Part shown: positions 33,936 through 42,021 of the stretch, piece after piece
How the letters are laid out: the number at the start of each line of letters is the position of its first letter
Position numbering within the stretch: the first letter of the stretch is position 1
Source: Streptococcus troglodytae
GTDB lineage: Bacteria; Bacillota; Bacilli; Lactobacillales; Streptococcaceae
Direction of reading: 5' to 3'
Assembly (NCBI RefSeq): GCF_002355215.1
Contig: NZ_AP014612.1
Location: 1-64,000, forward strand
Length of the DNA stretch: 64,000 bases
Program-made: the position numbers and the translations under genes
The notes under the pieces: generated by a model
Databases searched by the model: none
Told to the model about the DNA's origin: nothing
Seen by the model: the letters and a program-made list of their open reading frames with translations, nothing else

Positions 33936-34646
33936 ATGGTTCATCGTATTTTATCATTGATATGGCTGAGAGTCCGTATCATGACAACAAATAAAACTAT
34001 TTTATATCAAGTGGGGTTTGGTATAGTCTATATTGTTTTAATAAAATATATGTTTGCCTATGATCCGGTCTTGAACAAGGCTAAAGTGCTTTTGTTACTG
34101 GTCTGTCTACCTTTTGTTTTATCTCAAGTTATTGGAAGTCCTGTTTTATTTATGACAGCAGAGGAAAAAGAAAAGGGAACCTTAAAAGAGTTGCTACTTA
34201 GCGGTGCTGTCAGTTTGGATTATATCTTATCCATTTCTTCTGTCTTGATACTCCTTAGCGGTATGGTTTTATCAGTAACTCCTATTATTGTGAATATTTC
34301 TGTTAGACACTATGCTAGTTACTTTTTTATTGGATTGTTAACCTCCGTAGTTGTTATTTTATTTTACTTTTATTTAGGAATAAAGTCTAAAAGCCAAACC
34401 AGTATTCAAGTTTTAAATTTCGCAGCAATGCTGCTGTCGGTTGGTCTTCCTCTGATGTTACAGGTGTCTTATGCTGGAAGTCTGGCAAATTTATCATTTA
34501 TGAGTCTAGAGATGAGGTTTTTATTAAATGAGAATGACTTTAATTGGTCACAGGCAGTCTATCCATTGGCCAGTGTGCTTCTATGGTTTGTCTGGCTGCT
34601 GTTTGTTAATATACGGTATTTGAAAAAAATATCTAAAACCATCTAA
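33936..34646 (+). CDS. ABC-2-type permease, island module 1
   Basis: A 236-residue membrane protein with about six spans. The loop TAEEKEKGTLKELLLSG is a hallmark of ABC-2-type export permeases of the NatB/LanE kind. GGAGG is 4 nt before the ATG at 33936. It forms a module with the ATPase at 34670 and a second permease at 35507, which has the nearly identical TEEKEKRTLKELLLSGV loop; the two permeases are paralogues. The likely job is self-protection or peptide export; which cannot be decided from sequence. Confidence 0.8.
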   Translation: MVHRILSLIWLRVRIMTTNKTILYQVGFGIVYIVLIKYMFAYDPVLNKAKVLLLLVCLPFVLSQVIGSPVLFMTAEEKEKGTLKELLLSGAVSLDYILSISSVLILLSGMVLSVTPIIVNISVRHYASYFFIGLLTSVVVILFYFYLGIKSKSQTSIQVLNFAAMLLSVGLPLMLQVSYAGSLANLSFMSLEMRFLLNENDFNWSQAVYPLASVLLWFVWLLFVNIRYLKKISKTI

Positions 34647-34669
34647 CTCTATTAAAGAAGGGATTAAAT

Positions 34670-35514
34670 ATGTTTTCTTCAGAATTAGTCATTCAAGCTG
34701 AAAATATTAAAAAATTTTTTTCTAATGATGCAGCTTTGAAAGATATTACCCTGTCTGTACTTGAAGGACAAATTTTTGGTTTTTGGGACCTTCTGGTTCA
34801 GGTAAAACAACAACCATTAATATCTTAACCGGACAGTTAGAAGCTGATGCTGGCAAAGCCAGTATTTTAGGGAAACCAGTAAATCGTTTACTGCCTGAAG
34901 ATTTAGCTAAATTTGGTTTAGTGACAGATAGCAGCGGTTATTATGAAAAACTGACAATGTATGACAATTTGTTATTTTATAAACGATTTTATAAAGTAAA
35001 GCAGGCGGTTTTAGATGAGATATTAAAGCGGTTCGGTCTTTATGAGCACAGAAATACTTTGGCCGAGAAACTGTCAATAGGTATGCGGCAGAGGATGCTT
35101 TTAGTCAGGGCTCTCATTAAAAATCCTAAAATTTTGTTTTTAGATGAACCAACTTCAGGACTGGATCCGACCATGTCCCGAAAAATACATCAACTATTGT
35201 TGCAATTGAAAAAGAGTGGAACGACAATATTTCTAACGACTCATGATATGCAGGAGGCTTCACTTTTGTGTGATAATTTAGTCTTGCTAAATCGGGGAGA
35301 AATTATTGAACAAGGCAGTCCAGCAGATTTAGTCAAAAAATATAATCGCCAAAAGAAAATTCAGGTAACTTATTCTGATGGCTCTGAAAAAATCTTTTTT
35401 CTCAAAGATTTATCTACCATTGATCATCAGGATCAGATTGAAACACTACATACTTGTGAACCAACTCTTGAGGAAATTTTCCTTAAACTGACGGGGGGAA
35501 AGCTTAGTGATTAG
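34670..35514 (+). CDS. ABC transporter ATPase, island module 1 (frameshifted)
   Basis: The start reads MFSSELVIQAENIKKFF and runs to GQIFGF, where the frame breaks exactly at Walker A. Adding one T to the five-T run at 34780-34784 gives GFLGPSGSGKTTTINIL. The rest holds the signature LSIGMRQRM, Walker B KILFLDEPTSGLDP and the switch His (FLTTHDMQE). Restored length is 281 residues. It would power the permeases on either side. The frameshift is probably a homopolymer sequencing error; if real, it removes the P-loop from the N-terminal part. Confidence 0.8.
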
Positions 35515-36164
35515 TAATGTAAAATCCTTACTCTGGCTTAGACAAAAAATCATTTCATCAAGTAAAAGCATTCGAATTCAAATGTTGCTGCCTTTTTTAC
35601 TAACTTATCTTTACAGTTTAAACCACTCGGGCTATGAGGCCAAACAATTCAATTTAATGTTGTCAGTATCAATGATTTTAACAATGACAGTTGGCGGTCC
35701 TATGCAAATACTTTTGACAGAGGAGAAGGAAAAGAGAACCCTTAAAGAATTGCTGCTTAGTGGTGTTAGGAGTTGGGAGTACATTGTGTCTAGCTTGATT
35801 TTTCCCATTATTATTGGCATATCAGCTGTTTTTTAATTCCTCTTCTTTTGAATTTTAAGATTGGACAGATGTTTATTCCCTATACTGTAATAACTTTGAT
35901 GACAGTTATTGTGGTTGTCTTATTTTATTTATTTTGGGATTGATTGCTAAGGTGCGAACAATATCTCAAGCTTTGGCAATTCCTTCTATGCTTATTATTG
36001 TTTTGTTGCCAATGCTGTCTCGTATTAATAGGACAGTTGCTGCTTTTACTGACTATAGTTTTATGGGGCTGGAAACTCAATTATTTTTACATTGGGATCA
36101 ATTGACTTTGTCCACTAGTCTGATAGCGATACTAAGTTTGAGTTTATGGATAATTGTTTTTTAA
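35507..36164 (+). CDS. ABC-2-type permease, island module 1, second subunit (two frameshifts)
   Basis: Starts at GTG 35507, 8 nt after a G-rich ribosome site and overlapping the ATPase stop. The frame reads MISNVKSLLWLRQKIISSSK, includes TEEKEKRTLKELLLSGV, and stops at 35836. Adding a T to the six-T run at 35829-35834 and to the four-T run at 35932-35935 restores VFLIPLLLNFKIGQMF and FLGLIAKVRTISQALAI through to 36164, giving about 219 residues. It is a paralogue of the permease at 33936. Confidence 0.72.
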
Positions 36165-36247
36165 TTCTTGATACTTTACTCCTTAAGACACTGAAGAAGA
36201 ATCTTTAGAGAGTTTATTTGTATCTTAACTTACTAGTGTTTAGATGA

Positions 36248-36269
36248 TATAGGCCAAAAACAGCCTATA
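36248..36269. promoter_or_regulatory. Inverted repeat before ABC module 2
   Basis: TATAGGC (36248-36254) / GCCTATA (36263-36269) with an 8-nt centre, about 45 nt before the next ATPase gene. It could be an operator or a short RNA hairpin; no T run follows. Confidence 0.35.
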
Positions 36270-36314
36270 AATGGATGGATGCAAAGGTATCCTTGTTATG
36301 AAAGGAATAGCACA

Positions 36315-37136
36315 ATGACAGTTTTGGAAGTTAAGCAACTTTATTTTCAATTTGGCAGACAAACGGTATTAGATAATGTTTCCTTTTCCTTAGATAAGGG
36401 AGACATTGCTGGACTAATTGGAAACAACGGTGCAGGCAAAACAACCCTAATGAAAATTATTTCTGGCATTTTACCGGGTGCTGTTGGAACGTTTGATTTA
36501 CATACAGATAGTGTGGGGGCACTTATAGAAGCGCCGGCTCTTTACCCATATCTTAGCGTTAAAGAAAACCTAAAATTTTATTGTAATTTATATGGTAAGG
36601 ACTATGCTATTATTGATCAGTTTAAAAATGACCTTGATGTAGCGGAATATCTTAACAGAAAAACCTCTAAACTTTCACTTGGTATGAGACAGCGCGTAGG
36701 ATTATTTATTGCCTTAATTGCTTCAAGTGAATTTATTCTGCTTGATGAACCAACCAATGGCTTGGATCCTAGTGGAATTGATAGTTTGCTTAAACTTATC
36801 AAGAAGCTGGCGAATCAATATGGTATTACCTTTATTATTTCGAGTCATATTTTAGCGAATCTTGATCAAGTGTGTAATAAGAACTTCTTACTTCGTAATC
36901 ATCAGTTAACAAGTCTTGATGATGGAGCACATGCGAAATATAAGATTTACAGCGAGGATAGAAGCCTTAAAGATTTAATAGATACCTTAAAGCATCATGA
37001 TATTGTCTTTGAAAGAAAAAATCATGATATTATTGTTAGTGATCTTCAAGCTGTTCAGGCTGCATTAAATAAGGAAGGGATTACTATCCAATATGAAAAG
37101 GCAGGATTGAGTGAGGTATTTTTCGATGAAAACTAA
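36315..37136 (+). CDS. ABC transporter ATPase, LanF/immunity type, island module 2
   Basis: An intact 273-residue ATPase: Walker A GNNGAGKT (36-43), signature LSLGMRQRV, Walker B FILLDEPTNGLDP and switch His (ISSHILANLDQV). The GNNGAGKTTLMKIISG pattern and length match the LanF/BcrA group, which expels bacteriocins or other membrane-active peptides. I start at ATG 36315, 8 nt after AAAGGA, not at the upstream in-frame ATG. It is followed by an overlapping permease gene. Role in immunity is inferred. Confidence 0.85.
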   Translation: MTVLEVKQLYFQFGRQTVLDNVSFSLDKGDIAGLIGNNGAGKTTLMKIISGILPGAVGTFDLHTDSVGALIEAPALYPYLSVKENLKFYCNLYGKDYAIIDQFKNDLDVAEYLNRKTSKLSLGMRQRVGLFIALIASSEFILLDEPTNGLDPSGIDSLLKLIKKLANQYGITFIISSHILANLDQVCNKNFLLRNHQLTSLDDGAHAKYKIYSEDRSLKDLIDTLKHHDIVFERKNHDIIVSDLQAVQAALNKEGITIQYEKAGLSEVFFDEN

Positions 37137-37845
37137 GCAAAGAAGTATATTTTTGAAGCAGGAACTCTTTTCAAAAAGTGTTATTGTCTTTACGGTGCTG
37201 ACATTATTAATAGGAGCCATTATTATTATTTCTGACGGTTACTGTCATACTCATTATGGTGCTGTCGGTATTATAGGCAGCTATAGATTTTTAGCAGATA
37301 TTATGTTTGTCTTTCTAGGAGTTTCTAGCTTTGGTAAGGAGTTTCAGTATCGTACCATTAACATGATTCGTGTTAGTAAGTTATCGGGAATTGAAGTGCT
37401 TGTACGAAAATGGGTTGATTTTATTCTTCTGGCTTTTATTTCTGCTAGTTTCTTACTTGCGGAATTAGCAATCTATAAGTATGGATATTATCATGTTGAA
37501 GTGAATCTAGAAGTCTATGCTAAACATATTTATCTTGATTTTGCTGTTTACGCAGCCTTTATATATGTTTTGTCAACCCTTGTTGTCTTAGTTCTAAAAA
37601 ACACGTTAACCTCATTTTTGACGGTATACTTTGGAGTTCGGGCTCTTTCATATCTCTGCGTTTACCTTTATAGTTTTGGTCATATCATGAGTAAAATTAT
37701 GGAAAATGTTCCATTTATCTTTATGGAAGGTGTCTTTGTGAGTGGCAGATCCTTTAGTGTACATCACCTTTTGGTCTTACTGATATGGTCAATTGTATTA
37801 TTATCTCTCTTACCTCTTGTCTATAGAAAGCGAGCTTTTGTCTGA
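37126..37845 (+). CDS. ABC transporter permease, island module 2
   Basis: A 239-residue membrane protein with about six spans (VIVFTVLTLLIGAIIIISDG, ADIMFVFLGVSSF, and further C-terminal spans). FGKEFQYRTINMIRVSKLSG is typical of LanE/G-like or BcrB-like permeases that sense or remove peptides. The ATG at 37126 lies inside the end of the ATPase gene (11-nt overlap), with GAGG 10 nt before it. It ends with a terminator. Confidence 0.8.
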   Translation: MKTKQRSIFLKQELFSKSVIVFTVLTLLIGAIIIISDGYCHTHYGAVGIIGSYRFLADIMFVFLGVSSFGKEFQYRTINMIRVSKLSGIEVLVRKWVDFILLAFISASFLLAELAIYKYGYYHVEVNLEVYAKHIYLDFAVYAAFIYVLSTLVVLVLKNTLTSFLTVYFGVRALSYLCVYLYSFGHIMSKIMENVPFIFMEGVFVSGRSFSVHHLLVLLIWSIVLLSLLPLVYRKRAFV

Positions 37846-37902
37846 TAAATGTAAGTTCGAGTTCTATTTCATTCACGGTGGAATATCTTTGATAGAATTG
37901 TC

Positions 37903-37926
37903 AAAAAGGCCTGAGGGTCTTTTTGT
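37903..37926 (+). terminator. Terminator after ABC module 2
   Basis: Stem AAAAAGGCC (37903-37911) / GGTCTTTTT (37916-37924), with one G-T pair and loop TGAG. Confidence 0.8.
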
Positions 37927-37927
37927 T

Positions 37928-37954
37928 TTGAAATGAAAAAATCTATGCTATAAT
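37928..37954 (+). promoter_or_regulatory. Promoter of the ComR-like gene
   Basis: TTGAAA (37928-37933) and an extended -10 TGCTATAAT (-10 at 37949-37954) with a 15-nt spacer, 36 nt before the TTG start. No ComR box here, so the regulator does not appear to control itself from this promoter. Confidence 0.6.
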
Positions 37955-37989
37955 GACAAAGAGTAAAGATTTAAAAAGAGGATAGGCAG

Positions 37990-38887
37990 TTGAGTATTAA
38001 AGAAGATATCGGACTAAGAATCCGTACAGAACGTGAAAAGAAAGGGATGTCCCGAGAAGTTCTTTGTTTAGATGGGGATGAATTGACAGTCCGTCAGCTG
38101 CTGCGTATCGAAAATGGGGAATCCCTGCCTTCATTGGAAAAATTAGAATATATTGCACAGCGCTTGGAGACAAGCCTGTCTAATCTACTAGCAGAGGACA
38201 ATATTGATATTCCAGATGAGTACTATGAACTGAAAAATCGGTTAATAAAGTTTCCTACTTATGGCGATGAAAAGAGAATCGAACAAAAGCTTCAAATGAT
38301 TGAAGATATTTATGATCGTTATTTTCCAATTTTACCTGAAGAAGAGCTTTTAACGCTAGATATTATTGAGAATATCATGAATTTTGCAAAGCATGAAAAA
38401 GGACCAAAGATTGAGGAAATTTTTGAAGATGTTTTTGATCAGGCACAAAAAAGAAAAATTCTCGTCTAATGATTTACTGGTGATTGATTATTACTTCCTG
38501 CAAATTTATGGAAAAACATTTTATGATAAAAAGCTCTTTGAAAAAATAGTGCGCAAACTGCTCAAGCAGGAGATATCCAAAGATGATTGCTATAATATAG
38601 AATTATTGAATGCTTTAATTACATCTACTAATATCTATATGTTTCATAATGACTATAAGAATATTTTATCTATTATTGAGAAAGCACTACGTTTAACAGA
38701 AAAAGCACAGCAGCAGACCTATAAGCCAGGAATCCTCGCGATTAAAGGGAAATATTACTTAAATTATGAGAAAGACAGAAAAAAAGCGACTGCATACTAT
38801 GATGAGGCGATAGCTTTTGCTTCCATATTGGGTGATTCTGTGCTGGAGCTGGGATTAAAGGAAGAAAAGAAAAAGGATGGGCTGTAA
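37990..38887 (+). CDS. ComR-like pheromone-responsive regulator (frameshifted)
   Basis: An XRE/TPR regulator of the RRNPP class. The N-terminal helix-turn-helix reads GLRIRTEREKKGMSREVLCL, then ELTVRQLLRIENGESLPSLE and IPDEYYELKNRLIKFPTYG; the C-terminal TPR part ends AFASILGDSVLELGLKEE-KKKDGL. From memory this follows S. thermophilus ComR along its whole length, including ILPEEELLTLDI and NDLLVIDYYF. The start is TTG 37990, 8 nt after AGAGG. The frame stops at 38469; removing one A from the five-A run at 38454-38458 gives KRKFSSNDLLVIDYYF and a 298-residue protein. Resident ComR of S. mutans is a different type and lies elsewhere, so this would be a paralogue, comparable to ScuR/SarF in S. 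salivarius, which switch on bacteriocins. Confidence 0.85.
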
Positions 38888-38897
38888 GATGATGATA

Positions 38898-38947
38898 GTG
38901 ACAAATCTGTCACTATTTTTTTAGTTATTTAATTAGTAGAATATAAT
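38898..38947 (+). promoter_or_regulatory. ComR-box promoter after the regulator
   Basis: A perfect dyad GTGACA-AATC-TGTCAC (38898-38913), then TATTTTTTT, and TAGAAT (38937-38942) exactly 25 nt after TGTC, the same spacing as the site at 33040. TATAAT overlaps at 38942-38947. This position, between the regulator and a short hydrophobic ORF, is where comS promoters lie in ComRS systems. Confidence 0.75.
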
Positions 38948-38970
38948 TATCAATGAAAGTAGTTTATAAC

Positions 38971-39038
38971 ATGAGAAAAGAAAGGCTTTTATCTTATTGA
39001 CATCGTTTTGTTTGCCTTTGATTTTAATTCTAATTTAA
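38971..39038 (+). pseudogene. Candidate ComS-like pheromone precursor (one-base frameshift)
   Basis: About 24-29 nt after the ComR-box -10 an ATG reads MRKERLLSY and stops. Adding one T to the run at 38987-38990 gives a 22-residue peptide: MRKERLFILLTSF then CLPLILILI. That has a basic start, a hydrophobic middle and a short C-terminal part beginning with LP, like S. thermophilus and S. salivarius ComS precursors, whose active peptides begin LPYF. Without repair, TTG 38997 would give a 13-residue peptide ending in the same residues. The call depends on the frameshift being an error or on the TTG start being used. Confidence 0.45.
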
Positions 39039-39077
39039 TGAAAAGTATTACTATTACTAGAATGGAAAGGGGACCTA

Positions 39078-41184
39078 TTGACTCGGTATTCTTATATTTC
39101 TCAAGGTGATGAGCGTGATTGCGGAGTAGCGGCTTTGGCGATGATCCTGAAGCATTATGGGTCAAAGTATAGTTTGGCTTATCTGAGAGAACTGGCACAG
39201 ACATCTCGTGAAGGGACATCGGCCTTAGGTTTGATTGAAGCGGCTAAGCAGTTGGGAATGAAGACAAAGGCCATTCGTGCAGATATGCAGTTATTTGATG
39301 AAGAGGAGTTGGTCTATCCATTTATTGTGTATGTGGTCAAAAATGAGAGTCTGCAGCATTACTATACTATTTTTGGTCAAAAAAATGGGCAGTTGATCAT
39401 TGGAGACCCTGACCCAAGCCGTAAGATGGTTACGATGAAACGTGAAGATTTTGTCAAGGAATGGACAGCTGTTGCTTTATTCTTTGAGCCTAATGAAGAC
39501 TACACGGTTCATAAAGAAAAGATACCGGGCTTGCTCTCCTTTGTTCCTATTCTATTTAAAAAGAAGGATCTGATTGCGACTATTGTAACTCTTAGCTTTG
39601 TCGTAACTATCATCAACGTTGCAGGCTCTTACTATTTGCAGGCTATGCTGGATAGTCTGATTCCACGCGCTGCTTACTCAGTACTTAGCATTATTTCGAT
39701 GGGGCTGTGTGTTGCTTATATTGGACAGCAGATTCTCTCCTTTTTTAAAGACTATTTCTTAAGCAAACTGAGTAATTATTTATCGGCTGAGGTGATTTTG
39801 CCCTATATTAAGCATGTTCTGTCTTTGCCAATGAGTTTTTTCACTTCACGGCGGACAGGAGAAATTACTTCTCGATTTGGAGATGCCAGTACCATCATTG
39901 ATGCTCTGGCTTCAACCATACTTTCGCTCTTTTTGGATGTTACCATTGTACTTACTTTGGCTCTTGCCTTATTTATTCAAAACCATCAACTTTTTGGCTG
40001 ACTTTAATTGTTGTACCATTATACACTTTGATTATTTTTTCATTTTTTAAATTTTTGAGCAACAGAATTATCAAGTGATGGAGTCTAATAGCCAAGTGAA
40101 TACTGCCATTATTGATGACCTGCGTGGGATTGAGACATTAAAGTCTTTGCGTGTAGAGGATCGGCGTTATCATTTTATTAAGGAAAAATTTCATGACTAC
40201 TTAATAAAGTCACTTAAGAAAAGTAAATGGCAGTTAATTCAAACCAGTCTAAAGAGCATCGTTCAATTAGTATTTAATGTTTTAATTCTTTGGTATGGTG
40301 CTAATCTTGTGATGCGAAATGAGCTATCTGTTGGACAATTAGTCACCTATAATATGCTGCTGAGTTATTTCACAACGCCATTGACTAACATTATCAATTT
40401 ACAAGGCAAATTACAACAGGCAAAGGTTGCCAATAAACGGTTACAGGAAGTTTATGTTGTTAGCAAGGAAGAAAGAGGGTATCTAGCTAAGCCAGTCTTT
40501 GATCAGCTGATACTGAAAGGAATAGGACATCGTTTTGGCTATCAGCAGGAAACGCTGTGCAATTTAGATTTATCTATTCGATGTGGTGAAAAGATCGCTG
40601 TTATGGGGAAAAGCGGTTCTGGAAAAACAACCTTAGCAAAAATTCTTGCAGGCTATTATACTGTTAGCAGCGGTGACTCTTTCTTAGACGGAGATAAGAT
40701 AGCTTATTCCCAGCTGCACCAATTAGTAACTTATGTGCCACAGCAGTCTTATGTTTTTACAGGAACAATTTTAGATAATTTACTTCTTGGGGTTGAAGGA
40801 GACGTAACGGACGATCGCTTAATGGAAGTTTGTTCGATCGCTGAAATTTTAGACGATATCAAGGCAATGCCTTTAGGTTTTTAAACACAGATTTCAGAAG
40901 ATGGCGGTTTATCTGGTGGTCAAAAACAGCGTTTAGCTGTTACACGTGCTCTCTTAACCAGACAGCCTGTGTTGATTTTTGATGAGGCAACTAGTGGTTT
41001 AGATTGTGATACCGAAGAAAAAGTCATTGCCAATTTATTTAAATTGGATCGCACGATTATTTTTATTGCTCACCGAGGCAGTGTTTCTTATTATGCTGAT
41101 CGAATTGTTGAGATTGACTCTGGAGAGAAAATTAAAGATAGAATAAATCATCGTCCTTTCTCATTTTTGATGGCAACTCTCTGA
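39078..41184 (+). pseudogene. ComA-like C39 peptidase/ABC exporter (two frameshifts, one stop)
   Basis: Starts at TTG 39078 after AAAGGGG. The C39 peptidase has Cys15 in DERDCGVAALAMILKHYG, a His in LQHYYTIFG and the Asp region DPDPS. A membrane domain and an ATPase follow (Walker A GKSGSGKTTLAKILAG; signature LSGGQKQR; Walker B LIFDEATSGLD). It resembles pneumococcal ComA throughout. Breaks: one T missing at 39991-39995, one at 40052-40056, and a stop TAA at 40882-40884 where Gln is expected, with coding similarity continuing in the same frame. It would cut and export the three GG peptides. No ComB accessory gene follows. The substitution stop suggests true inactivation, perhaps offset by exporters elsewhere. 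Confidence 0.88.
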
Positions 41185-41214
41185 AATATTGTTCGTTAAA
41201 TACGAACAATATTT
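41184..41214. promoter_or_regulatory. Paired PurBoxes upstream of purC (hairpin-like)
   Basis: The 12-bp inverted repeat AAATATTGTTCG / CGAACAATATTT contains two opposed near-matches to the lactococcal/streptococcal PurR site AWWWCCGAACWWT; on the plus strand AAATACGAACAAT (41198-41210) differs at one base. It lies roughly 70-80 nt before the expected purC start site, the position known for activation by PurR in Lactococcus. It could also act as a terminator for the island, as T-rich sequence follows. Confidence 0.65.
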
Positions 41215-41242
41215 TTGGTTTTATTATAAAGTTTGTAGATTG

Positions 41243-41271
41243 TTGAATTTGAATTGAGGGTATGTTAAAAT
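41243..41271 (+). promoter_or_regulatory. purC promoter
   Basis: TTGAAT (41243-41248), 17-nt spacer, TAAAAT (41266-41271). Confidence 0.65.
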
Positions 41272-41304
41272 AAGATGAATACTTTAGGAAAGGCGAACAA
41301 TTTG

Positions 41305-42012
41305 ATGGCAAAGGAACTCATTTATTCGGGTAAAGCTAAGGATATTTTGACGACAGAAGACGAAAATGTGATTATTGCTCAATATAAAGACCAAGCGACA
41401 GCTTTTAACGGAGTGAAAAAAGAACAAATCGCAGGTAAGGGGCAGCTTAATAATCAGATTTCGTCTTTAATTTTTGAAAAATTAAATGCAGCTGGGGTTG
41501 CAACGCATTTTATTAAAAAGATTTCGGAAACAGAACAACTAAATAAAAAAGTTAAGATTATTCCGCTTGAAGTTGTTTTGCGTAATGTGACAGCAGGCTC
41601 TTTTTCCAAACGTTTTGGCGTTGAGGAAGGTATTCAGTTGGAGAAGCCAATTGTTGAATTTTACTACAAAAATGATGATTTGGATGATCCTTTTATTAAT
41701 GATGAACATGTGAAATTTTTAAAGCTTGCTAATGATGAAGACATTGCCTATATTAAAGCTGAAACACGTCGGATAAACAAACTCTTGTCAGATTGGTTCC
41801 ATCAAATCGGACTTAAATTAATTGATTTTAAATTGGAATTCGGTTTTGATAAAGATGGGAAAATTATCCTAGCAGATGAGTTTTCACCAGATAACTGTCG
41901 TCTTTGGGATGCGCAAGGGCATCACATGGACAAAGATGTCTTCCGAAGGGGATTAGGAGAATTAACGGCTGTGTATGAAATGGTATGGGAAAAATTGCAA
42001 GAACTTAAGTAA
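41305..42012 (+). CDS. purC: Phosphoribosylaminoimidazole-succinocarboxamide synthase
   Basis: PurC (SAICAR synthetase) couples CAIR and aspartate with ATP. The 235-residue protein from ATG 41305 begins [20 protein letters not shown] and has the family run [15 protein letters not shown] and [18 protein letters not shown] prefer 41305 over the in-frame ATG at 41275, which lies at the expected transcription start; AGGAAAGG lies about 11 nt before 41305. First of the pur genes and directly after the bacteriocin island. It is intact. Confidence 0.95.
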   Translation: MAKELIYSGKAKDILTTEDENVIIAQYKDQATAFNGVKKEQIAGKGQLNNQISSLIFEKLNAAGVATHFIKKISETEQLNKKVKIIPLEVVLRNVTAGSFSKRFGVEEGIQLEKPIVEFYYKNDDLDDPFINDEHVKFLKLANDEDIAYIKAETRRINKLLSDWFHQIGLKLIDFKLEFGFDKDGKIILADEFSPDNCRLWDAQGHHMDKDVFRRGLGELTAVYEMVWEKLQELK

Positions 42013-42021
42013 GGATTGAAC

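Noticed and set aside
39039..39110. 23-codon ORF MKSITITRMERGPIDSVFL as the pheromone
   Set aside because: It is polar, lacks the hydrophobic pattern of ComS or SHP precursors, and overlaps the exporter start; the ORF at 38971 fits better.
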